From Chordibacter forsetii (lineage in GTDB: Bacteria; Verrucomicrobiota; Verrucomicrobiia; Opitutales; Seribacteraceae), in NCBI RefSeq assembly GCF_964187505.1, contig NZ_CAXLML010000014.1, positions 1 to 8,946 on the forward strand: a stretch of 8,946 nucleotides of DNA, written 5' to 3'. The translations under genes and the position numbers were made by a program. Numbering within the stretch: position 1 is the first letter of the stretch; each line of letters begins with the position of its first letter. The notes beneath the pieces were generated by a model, which worked only from the letters and a program-made list of their open reading frames with translations, was not told where the DNA came from and searched no databases. This document shows positions 1 to 6,920 of the stretch, piece after piece.

Positions 1-1
1 T

Positions 2-1720
2 CCCATGCGGGATTTTAACACCTCGGACCTGCATCCTCCGCAAAACCCACAAGCCCCAGTCAACCAATCCAGTTTTGTCGAAAATCCCATAACTTTACCC
101 CCGGCCAAGCCTGCTTTTATTTGGTATCGAACCAGGGGAACCCCCGAGTTTAGCATCCTTCGTGGGGGCGGTCGAACCGCCTGTGCTGGGCCGGTCTTTC
201 ATTATAATTCTAAACTTAAGAGCGAAACCAAACTCCCCAAGCACTTTGATAACTGCCTATTTATTTACGAGTGGACCCGTAACTGGGTCTTTACTGCCCG
301 GCTCGATAAAAACGAAGAATTGGTAGATCTTGAACCTTTTATGCCGGATCATTCTTTCATTCGTCCCATCGATATGGAATTTGGACCCGATGGCGCACTT
401 TATCTAATTGAGTATGGAACAACCTGGGGGAAAAACGAAAATGCCAAACTTGTTCGCATTGATTATATCCGAGGAAACCGTCCGCCTGTAGCCAAAATCT
501 CCGCCGACCAAACCGCCGGGAAAGCACCCCTTACTATTAAATTATCCAGCGAAGGATCCATGGATCCGGATGACGGGGATTCTTTAACCTATGAATGGCG
601 AAAGCTTCCAGGGGATGGATCTATTCTATCTAAAGAAGCCAACCCCACCCTGACTTTGCAGGATTTCGGGAATGTGCAAATCTCTTTAACCATACTCGAT
701 AGAAACGGAGCAATGGATGTGAAAACCATACCCATCTCAGTCGGAAACGGCCCCCCCACCGTAAAAATTATTTCTCCTCAAGATGGTGACTTTTTTGAAT
801 TTGGAAAACCCATAGAGTGGTTGGTTGAAGTAAGCGACGAGGAAGATGCATCCATCAACCCCAAGCGGATCAAAGTAGCTCACCAAGTCGTTTCTGCGCA
901 ATCCAACAACCAACCATCTAATTTACTAATTGAGACTCACCCTGGATTAAGCTCAATGAAAGCAAGTGACTGCTTTAATTGTCACTCCGTGGAACAGCAA
1001 CTGGTCGGCCCATCCTTCTCGGCTATCTCGCTAAAATACGAGGGAGTAAAAAAAGCAAGAAATGAAGCCGCACAAAGAATAGTCAATGGTTCATCCGGTG
1101 TATGGGGGCAAATACCGATGATGCCTCACCCCCAGCACAGTATTAAAGTTGCCCGGGAAATGGTTGATTGGATTTTTGCCCTGGGTCAGGAAGAGGATAC
1201 TGTACAAAGGGGAAATTCTGGAACCCTCATCGTTCATAAGCCAAGCGATGCCAAAAAGGCTAACCGCTCCCTTTTACTTCTCGAAGCAAGTTATGTGGAT
1301 AGCGGTGCCCTCCCCGTTGCTCCCCTAAGTGGATCACAGCTCATCCAACTAAGAACCAGAGACTTGCCAGGTATTGTAGCAGATTCCCATCAAGGCCTGA
1401 AACTTTCCGAGAAAGAGGTTGGTCACATCGGGCATGGATCCTATCTGTGTTACCAAGGGATTAACCTCACTGATATTCGTCAGATAATAGCCTATGTCGC
1501 CAGTGCCGGAACCGGAGGAGAAATCCAGCTTCGGCTCGGCTCAATGGATGGCCAACTGATTGGTAAAGTCGAGGTAACCCCGAATGGCAGTTGGTCCGAG
1601 TATTTCGACCAACCCATCAACATTAGCCCAACCTCAGGCAGACATGACCTATATGTTTGTTTCGATAAACCTGGTGTTCGGAGCGGAATGATGAACCTTG
1701 CTTCTCTCTCATTCCGTTAG
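2..1720 (+). CDS. Sugar dehydrogenase-PKD-cytochrome c-CBM6-like protein, 3' part (5'-truncated)
   Basis: C-terminal part of a large secreted multidomain protein; the frame is open to the left edge, so the ATG at 5 is probably internal. Residue numbers count from that ATG. Residues about 30-157 match the last blades of a glucose/sorbosone-dehydrogenase-like (soluble PQQ-type) beta-propeller: PAFIWY, GGGRTACAGPVF, LFIYEWTRNW and DMEFGPDGALYLIEYGT. Residues about 159-247 are a PKD domain (RPPVAKISAD, then DPDDGDSLTYEW). A short linker sandwich (PPTVKIISPQDGDFF) follows. Next is a monoheme cytochrome c domain with CFNCH at 323-327 and a likely distal Met in QIPMMPHP (372 or 373). Residues about 423-571 form a CBM6-like beta-sandwich (GGEIQLRLGSMDGQLIGKVEV). 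Families of this build oxidise sugars and pass electrons to the attached heme, outside the cytoplasm. The true substrate is unknown. The catalytic part of the propeller lies outside the window, so activity cannot be judged. Confidence 0.85.
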   Translation, partial: PMRDFNTSDLHPPQNPQAPVNQSSFVENPITLPPAKPAFIWYRTRGTPEFSILRGGGRTACAGPVFHYNSKLKSETKLPKHFDNCLFIYEWTRNWVFTARLDKNEELVDLEPFMPDHSFIRPIDMEFGPDGALYLIEYGTTWGKNENAKLVRIDYIRGNRPPVAKISADQTAGKAPLTIKLSSEGSMDPDDGDSLTYEWRKLPGDGSILSKEANPTLTLQDFGNVQISLTILDRNGAMDVKTIPISVGNGPPTVKIISPQDGDFFEFGKPIEWLVEVSDEEDASINPKRIKVAHQVVSAQSNNQPSNLLIETHPGLSSMKASDCFNCHSVEQQLVGPSFSAISLKYEGVKKARNEAAQRIVNGSSGVWGQIPMMPHPQHSIKVAREMVDWIFALGQEEDTVQRGNSGTLIVHKPSDAKKANRSLLLLEASYVDSGALPVAPLSGSQLIQLRTRDLPGIVADSHQGLKLSEKEVGHIGHGSYLCYQGINLTDIRQIIAYVASAGTGGEIQLRLGSMDGQLIGKVEVTPNGSWSEYFDQPINISPTSGRHDLYVCFDKPGVRSGMMNLASLSFR

Positions 1721-1818
1721 CCGGTACCTCCGATTCTGCCTCTACAAATTTAGCCCATTTTCAAATTTCTACTTGGATAAATTACCCCAAACCAATAGCT
1801 TTACACTTGTAAATTTAA
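1721..1818 (+). other. AT-rich gap ahead of the PSD1 operon; possible promoter/leader
   Basis: This 98-bp non-coding gap separates the dehydrogenase gene from the tightly packed operon. It is visibly richer in A+T than the flanking genes and contains AAATTT three times (1746-1751, 1763-1768, 1811-1816). No hairpin followed by a T-run is visible that would end the upstream transcript. The best sigma-70-like pair I could find, TTGGAT at 1773-1778 with TAGCTT at 1796-1801, matches the consensus poorly. The position suggests the operon promoter could lie here, but cotranscription with the upstream gene is equally possible. No Shine-Dalgarno-like purine tract precedes the ATG at 1819. Confidence 0.25.
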
Positions 1819-4176
1819 ATGCGTATTTACTTCCACATTCTCTTTTTTGTTCTGGCTTCCTTCTGCCAGGCAGCCTTGGACTTTAATCGGGATGTCCGTC
1901 CCATCCTCTCCGATAAATGTTTTGCCTGCCACGGCCCTGACGAAGAGGGGCGCAAGGCGGACCTCAGACTAGATATTGAATCGGAGGCGAAGAATGATGA
2001 ACTGATGGCGATTGTAGCCGGCAGTCCGGAGGATAGTGAGATGGTTTATCGTATTCATTCCGGGGAGGAAGATGAGCTGATGCCCCCGCCCGAGATCGGA
2101 AAACCTCTGACCAAAAAAGAAAAACAAATCCTCGAACAGTGGATAAAAGAAGGTGCCAAATGGGCGGACCACTGGGCCTATGTTCCTCCAGTTGATCATC
2201 CCACTCCCGAGGTAAAGGACAAGCAATGGTCGACTCACTGGATTGACCCATTCGCTCTCGCAGACATCGAAAAAAGAAATTTCCGACCCGCCAAAGAGGC
2301 CGACCCCGTCACCCTCGTACGCCGTTTGCACTTCGATTTGACCGGCCTGCCTCCAGCACCCGAGGTGGTTCAGTCCTTTGCATCCGATCCATCCGAAAAA
2401 GCCTATTCCCGGATAATCGAAGACCTCCTCGGCTCTCCCCACTTTGGCGAACGCCTCGCCACCTACTGGCTGGACCTGGTGCGTTATGCGGACACCGTCG
2501 GGTACCACGGAGATCAACCCCACAATATATCGCCCTACCGCGACTGGGTCATCCAAGCATTTAATAACAACATACCCTTTGACCAGTTTACCCGGGAGCA
2601 GTTGGCCGGCGATCTCCTCCCCGGTTCCACCACCCAGCAAAAAGTGGCATCCGGTTACAACCGACTCCTGCAGACTACCCATGAGGGAGGCCTGCAACTC
2701 AAGGAGTACGACGCGATCTATGCCGCCGACCGGGTACGCAATGTTTCAGAAGTATGGATGGGGGCGACCGTCGGCTGTGCCCAATGCCATGACCACAAGT
2801 ATGACCCTTACACCATCAAGGATCACTATGCCCTCGCTTCCTTCTTTTCCGATCTGGGTGACCGTGGTTTTAATGGAAACTCCTTACCCACCAAGCGGCC
2901 TCCAGAAATCCAAATCTTTAGCCCGGAGCAGCAGGCAAGAATTGATAGTCTTACCCAAGAAATCACCATGGCACTACCCCGAGAAATCGTATTGGGAATT
3001 AACGCTCTCGACCACAACCGTACCCAATTTACCAGCCAACTTAAAAAAGCGAAAAACAATAAGAAGGCACCATGGAAAAAGAAGCTCGCCGAACTCGAAA
3101 CCAAATATCTTGAGCTAACCGATCAAGCTAGCATCGACCGCTACCGTAAATTAGTAGGCAAAAAGAAAAAAGTGGAAAATCAAGGTATTTGGACCATGGT
3201 TTCCCGGGCGGTTAAACCTCGTACTATGCGGGTTCTCCCGAGAGGAAACTGGATGGACGATAGCGGGCCGGTTGTATTGCCTTCCGTACCAAAATTTCTT
3301 GGAAGCATTCAATCCGATAAAGAAAGACTGTCCCGACTCGACCTCGCTAACTGGCTTACGGACACCGAGAACGGGATTGGTCTGATCAACGCCCGAGTGC
3401 TTGCCAACCGTCTATGGTATCTCTTTTTCGGTAAAGGCCTGGCACCGGACCTCACCGACTTTGGTGGACAGGGCACCCCGCCGGAACACCCCGAATTGCT
3501 CGACCGGCTAGCGCTCTCGCTTGTCGAAAAAAAGTGGAACCTCAAGGTCTTCATCAAGGATATTCTTCTTAGTAGAACCTACCGGCAAGCCACCCTACCC
3601 CCTGCTGGCTATCAAAGCTATCAGATCGCCCGCCGCCTACCCGCTGAGTTCGTACGCGACAACACTCTTGCGATTAGCGGATTACTTGTCCCCACCATCG
3701 GAGGCCCCAGTGTAAAACCCATGCAACCTGCCGGCTACTATCGTCACCTTAATTTCCCCCCAAGAAAATACCAGACCGACAAAGGAAAGTCTCTTTGGCG
3801 CCGTGGACTCTATGTACATTGGCAAAGACAGTTTCTCCATCCTATGCTTAAGGCATTCGATGCCCCGAGTCGTGAGGAGTGCTCCGCTGAACGCCCACAG
3901 TCCAACACCCCCCTAGCTGCCCTTGTTCTGCTCAATGACCCCACCTTTCTAGAAGCGGCTAAGTTCTTTGCTAAAAAGATTGTCAGCAGTGGAGGCTCCA
4001 GCATTAAAGAGCGCCTGACCTATGCTTTCCGCCAGGCTCTCTCAAGACCTCCGGATGCCTTTGAACAAAAAACTTTGGCCGCACTATTTGACTCTCAAGT
4101 ACCAAGTACCGAGGAAGACTGGACTCCGGTGGCCCGGGCCGTACTTAATCTCGCTGAAACCAATTTAAGACGATGA
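1819..4176 (+). CDS. PSD1 family protein (PSCyt1-DUF1549-DUF1553), secreted, heme-binding motifs
   Basis: This 785-residue protein has a Sec signal peptide at residues 1-18 or so (hydrophobic YFHILFFVLASF, probable cleavage near CQA-A). Next comes a PSCyt1 cytochrome-like domain: DFNRDVRPILSDKCFACHGP with CFACH at 34-38 and a late LMPPP segment that may give the distal Met. DUF1549 follows at about 140-345 (LTGLPPAPEVV, LVRYADTVGYHGD, FDQFTREQLAGDLLP) and contains a second heme-type motif, CAQCH at 320-324 within GCAQCHDHKYDP. A Lys-rich, coiled-coil-like stretch at about 405-455 leads into DUF1553 at about 505-765 (DLANWLT, ANRLWYLFFGKGL, RPQSNTPLAAL). Domain order and length are normal for this family, which is widespread in Planctomycetota and Verrucomicrobiota and has no established biochemical role. 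The start at 1819 is chosen because it gives a complete signal peptide. The gene is coupled to the DUF1501 gene by an ATGA overlap. Confidence 0.95.
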   Translation: MRIYFHILFFVLASFCQAALDFNRDVRPILSDKCFACHGPDEEGRKADLRLDIESEAKNDELMAIVAGSPEDSEMVYRIHSGEEDELMPPPEIGKPLTKKEKQILEQWIKEGAKWADHWAYVPPVDHPTPEVKDKQWSTHWIDPFALADIEKRNFRPAKEADPVTLVRRLHFDLTGLPPAPEVVQSFASDPSEKAYSRIIEDLLGSPHFGERLATYWLDLVRYADTVGYHGDQPHNISPYRDWVIQAFNNNIPFDQFTREQLAGDLLPGSTTQQKVASGYNRLLQTTHEGGLQLKEYDAIYAADRVRNVSEVWMGATVGCAQCHDHKYDPYTIKDHYALASFFSDLGDRGFNGNSLPTKRPPEIQIFSPEQQARIDSLTQEITMALPREIVLGINALDHNRTQFTSQLKKAKNNKKAPWKKKLAELETKYLELTDQASIDRYRKLVGKKKKVENQGIWTMVSRAVKPRTMRVLPRGNWMDDSGPVVLPSVPKFLGSIQSDKERLSRLDLANWLTDTENGIGLINARVLANRLWYLFFGKGLAPDLTDFGGQGTPPEHPELLDRLALSLVEKKWNLKVFIKDILLSRTYRQATLPPAGYQSYQIARRLPAEFVRDNTLAISGLLVPTIGGPSVKPMQPAGYYRHLNFPPRKYQTDKGKSLWRRGLYVHWQRQFLHPMLKAFDAPSREECSAERPQSNTPLAALVLLNDPTFLEAAKFFAKKIVSSGGSSIKERLTYAFRQALSRPPDAFEQKTLAALFDSQVPSTEEDWTPVARAVLNLAETNLRR
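4173..4176 (+). other. ATGA stop-start overlap between PSD1 and DUF1501 genes
   Basis: The DUF1501 start codon (4173-4175) overlaps the PSD1 stop codon TGA (4174-4176). Only a weak purine stretch (AAGA) lies upstream, so initiation here probably depends on ribosomes finishing the PSD1 gene. This would tie the amounts of the two proteins together, consistent with their acting as partners. Confidence 0.8.
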
Positions 4177-5576
4177 ATCCACTATTCTCCGCCAACCATA
4201 TCAACCGCCGAGCCTTTCTTGCCGGTTCGGGCCTTAGCCTGGGTAGTGCTGCCCTCAATTCACTCATAGCAAAAGATTCCGGTAAACCTAGCTTCCTTTT
4301 ACCCAAGGCAAAAGCGAAACGGGTCATCTTTCTTTGTATGGCTGGAGGTCCATCCCACTTGGAAACCTTCGACTACAAACCCAAACTTGATGAACTACAC
4401 GGGCAACCAATGCCCGAGTCTTTCACCAAGGGACAGCCCATCGCTCAACTACAGGGCAAAGAACTAAAAGTTCAGGGACATCTTACCAAATTCAAAAAGT
4501 ACGGGCAAGGTGGGCAGTATGTCAGTGACTACCTTCCATGGACGGCAAAGATGGCCGACGATATATCGATCATTCGCTCGATGGTCACCGAGCAGATCAA
4601 CCACGATCCCGCTCATACTTTCATGAACACGGGCACTGCAATCAGCGGACGTCCCTCCATGGGCTCGTGGATTAATTATGGACTTGGCAGCGAAGCCGAG
4701 GATCTGCCGGGTTTTGTGGTGATGACCAGTGTGGGCGGGCGCAATCCCCAACCCATCGCATCCCGCCAATGGTCGGCCGGTTTTCTTCCCAGTAAATTTC
4801 AGGGTGTGGAGTTTAATTCCACGGGCGATCCGGTTCACTATGTGCGAAACCCAAAGGGCGTCAGTTCAAGTCACCAAAAAAAATTAGTCGATGCAATCAC
4901 TGCCCTGGACCGCCACCGCAACCAGGCAATTAACGATCCGGAGACCGATACTCGAATAGCCGCTTATGAAATGGCTTTTAAAATGCAAACCTCGGTGCCT
5001 GAACTGATGGATGTTTCAAATGAGCCCCAGCATATTTTAGATATGTACGGTGCCACACCCGGGGATGGTTCCTACGCATCAAATTGCCTGCTCGCAAGAA
5101 AGCTTGCTGAACAAGGCGTTCGTTTCATTCATCTTTACCACCGGGGCTGGGACCACCACGGCGGTTTGGAAAAGTACATGGGCACCTGTTGTGGCCTAAC
5201 CGACAAACCTACATGGGCCCTAATTCAAGACCTTAAACAACGGGGCATGCTTGATGATACCTTAGTAGTTTGGGGCGGAGAATTTGGTAGAACCCCGATG
5301 TACCAAGGGAAGGGTGAAATCGGTCGTGATCATCATATCAAGGGCTTTTCCATGTGGATGGCGGGAGGAGGAACCAAGGGAGGCTTTGGATACGGCGAGA
5401 CCGATGAACTTGGATACCATGCAACTAAGAACAAGGTTCATGTTCACGACCTCCACGCCACCATGCTTCACTTACTTGGGATCAAACACGAGTTCTTCAC
5501 CGTAAAGCATCAGGGATTGGATTGGAAACTCACCGGGGTGGATCACTCCCATGTTGTAAAAGATCTGATTGCTTAG
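4173..5576 (+). CDS. DUF1501 family protein, Tat-exported
   Basis: This 467-residue protein opens with a twin-arginine signal: NRRAFLAGSGLSLGSAAL, with R12-R13 and the hydrophobic run to about residue 29. It is therefore predicted to be folded, and possibly cofactor-loaded, before export. The rest is one DUF1501 domain (about 47-465), a family assigned to the alkaline phosphatase/sulfatase-like fold. Recognisable blocks are FLCMAGGPSHLETFDYKP (54-70), HRGWDHHG (323-330), VVWGGEFGRTP (365-375), GRDHH (384-388) and the terminal VHDLHATMLHLLGI (424-437). The Asp/His/Glu residues D327, H328, E370, D386, H387, H425 and D426 are plausible metal ligands by motif position only. No reaction has been firmly assigned to the family. 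Length is typical and the gene is intact. It is translationally coupled to the PSD1 gene, its usual partner, and lies 10 bases ahead of a glycoside hydrolase, which suggests a part in extracellular polysaccharide processing (inference). Confidence 0.95.
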   Translation: MNPLFSANHINRRAFLAGSGLSLGSAALNSLIAKDSGKPSFLLPKAKAKRVIFLCMAGGPSHLETFDYKPKLDELHGQPMPESFTKGQPIAQLQGKELKVQGHLTKFKKYGQGGQYVSDYLPWTAKMADDISIIRSMVTEQINHDPAHTFMNTGTAISGRPSMGSWINYGLGSEAEDLPGFVVMTSVGGRNPQPIASRQWSAGFLPSKFQGVEFNSTGDPVHYVRNPKGVSSSHQKKLVDAITALDRHRNQAINDPETDTRIAAYEMAFKMQTSVPELMDVSNEPQHILDMYGATPGDGSYASNCLLARKLAEQGVRFIHLYHRGWDHHGGLEKYMGTCCGLTDKPTWALIQDLKQRGMLDDTLVVWGGEFGRTPMYQGKGEIGRDHHIKGFSMWMAGGGTKGGFGYGETDELGYHATKNKVHVHDLHATMLHLLGIKHEFFTVKHQGLDWKLTGVDHSHVVKDLIA

Positions 5577-5586
5577 GTTCTAAACC

Positions 5587-6915
5587 ATGCCCTCTCCTCG
5601 CTTTCGCCAGACCTTTCTCTTGGTCTTGTGCACGATTACTTGGTCCTCTCTTCTTGGAGGCAAAGAATCCGCCGATTTATTGGTTAAGGATGAGTACCAA
5701 AAAATGGTCTGCACAACTCTTTCAGACCTAGAAGGTTTTGCAACTGGACCGCAGGCAAGAGTTGGGCTTTACGGTGGATGGAAAGAAATACGACACGAGG
5801 GAACTGGGTTTTACAGGATCGAAAAAATATCGGGACGCTGGTGGACAGTTGATCCCGAGGGATATCCAATGATTTGCATGGGAGTCAACTCCGTCAGTCC
5901 GGAGGACGGTGGACCCGATACCTTAGCTAATGAGCAGACTCTGCTTTGGGGAAAAGATGCCACCGGCAAGTTACGTAAATTTGGATTCAATACCGCAGGA
6001 TCTTGGTCCTCCTCGGATGTGATTCGGAAACTGGACCGGCCCGTCTCTTACTGCCTGCGCTGGAATGTTTCCTCCCACTACCGTAACGATCGTAAAAAGA
6101 GGCATGCGGCTACCGGAGAATACCCAGTCCTCTACCCTTTCGACCCCAAATTTGAATCCTTTTGCGAACGACTTTTTGAGAAAGCTCGCATTACCAATGA
6201 TGATCCTTGGCTCTTCGGACACTTCTCCGATAACGAACTGCCCTTCCGGGAAAAAGGCATTGTCGAGCTCTACCTTTCCCACCCCAAGGATGACCCCAAT
6301 CATCTGGCTGCCCACAAGTTTCTCCAGGACCGCAAGGTAAAGAAAGCAGGATGGAAAGAAGACCGGGATTTCCTCGAATTGGTGGTGGATACCTATTACC
6401 GCAAGGTTACAAGTGCCCTGAAAAAAAACGACCCCAACCACCTCTACCTCGGCACTCGCTTACATGGACGGGCTCTTCAATCCGAGCAGATTTTCGTGGC
6501 TGCGGGCAAGTATGCCGATGTCATCTCGGTCAATTACTACCATCGTTGGACTCCGGAAAAGGAACGGATCGAAAACTGGTCTGCTCTGGCCGGCAAGCCC
6601 ATCCTGATCACCGAATGGTATGCCATGGCCGAGGATAGCGACCTACCTGTTGACGAATTTGGGGCTGGCTTCCCAGTGCGTACTCAGGCAGATCGGGCTA
6701 AATTTTACCAGCATTTTAGCCTAGGCCTTTTGCAAATTCCTTCCTGTATCGGGTGGCACTGGTTTAAGTACCGAGACTCACGGAACAACGCCGGGATCGT
6801 CGACAAGGAAAGTAAAGCCTACGATGTCCTTTGGAAATCGATGAAGCAAATTCACCACCAAGCTTACTCTTTGGTCAACTACTTCGACCATCAGCAAGAA
6901 AACAACATAGAATAA
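5587..6915 (+). CDS. Secreted glycoside hydrolase, clan GH-A-like, GH50/agarase-type
   Basis: This 442-residue protein has a Sec signal (R5, R7, then TFLLVLCTITWSSLLGG); C15 does not sit in a good lipobox. The entry to the barrel, GFYRIEKISGRWWTVDPEG (74-92) followed by MGVNSVSP, is the block seen in agarase-like GH50 and related proteins. The likely acid/base is E217 in GHFSDNELPF, at the Asn-Glu position usual for clan GH-A. The likely nucleophile is E343 in ILITEWYA, 126 residues later. NYYHRW (316-321) and GWHWFKYRDSRNNAGIVD (389-406) are further active-site-type blocks. It has no binding module and ends soon after the barrel. Retaining cleavage of a beta-linked galactan is the best guess; family and substrate are not certain, and other GH-A families or an unclassified branch are possible. 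Position between DUF1501 and a sulfatase gene supports a sulfated polysaccharide as substrate. Only a partial AGG lies 9 bases ahead of the ATG. Confidence 0.8.
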   Translation: MPSPRFRQTFLLVLCTITWSSLLGGKESADLLVKDEYQKMVCTTLSDLEGFATGPQARVGLYGGWKEIRHEGTGFYRIEKISGRWWTVDPEGYPMICMGVNSVSPEDGGPDTLANEQTLLWGKDATGKLRKFGFNTAGSWSSSDVIRKLDRPVSYCLRWNVSSHYRNDRKKRHAATGEYPVLYPFDPKFESFCERLFEKARITNDDPWLFGHFSDNELPFREKGIVELYLSHPKDDPNHLAAHKFLQDRKVKKAGWKEDRDFLELVVDTYYRKVTSALKKNDPNHLYLGTRLHGRALQSEQIFVAAGKYADVISVNYYHRWTPEKERIENWSALAGKPILITEWYAMAEDSDLPVDEFGAGFPVRTQADRAKFYQHFSLGLLQIPSCIGWHWFKYRDSRNNAGIVDKESKAYDVLWKSMKQIHHQAYSLVNYFDHQQENNIE

Positions 6916-6920
6916 AAAAT

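Noticed and set aside
554..567. Perfect 14-bp palindrome GGATCCATGGATCC.
   Set aside because: It lies inside the PKD coding region and encodes the ordinary Gly-Ser-Met-Asp-Pro run of that domain. There is no T-tail or second copy nearby, so a regulatory role is unlikely.
1698..1886. Short open frame bridging the dehydrogenase end and the PSD1 start.
   Set aside because: It overlaps both real genes out of frame, and its hydrophobic C-terminus is just the frame-shifted signal-peptide region of the PSD1 gene.
1969..2697. Long open frame of 242 codons on the - strand.
   Set aside because: It lies wholly inside the PSD1 gene, resembles no known protein, and its composition is what antisense of a DUF1549 region would give.
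2444..3118. Open frame of 224 codons on the + strand in another frame.
   Set aside because: It overlaps the PSD1 gene, which has clear family motifs throughout. The alternative translation is rich in Ser/Thr/Pro without domains.
5587..5700. Possible lipoprotein signal around C15 of the hydrolase.
   Set aside because: The residue before the Cys is Leu where Gly, Ala or Ser is expected, so cleavage by ordinary signal peptidase I is more likely.
5971..6441. Open frame of 156 codons on the - strand.
   Set aside because: It lies inside the hydrolase gene, spans the conserved catalytic region and has no recognisable features; treated as an antisense shadow.
6831..6920. A longer N-terminus for the first sulfatase, beginning at the in-frame ATG at 6831.
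   Set aside because: It would overlap the hydrolase gene by 85 bases and put about 30 polar residues ahead of a good signal peptide. The ATG at 6921 places the signal peptide at the N-terminus with a 5-base gap to the hydrolase stop.
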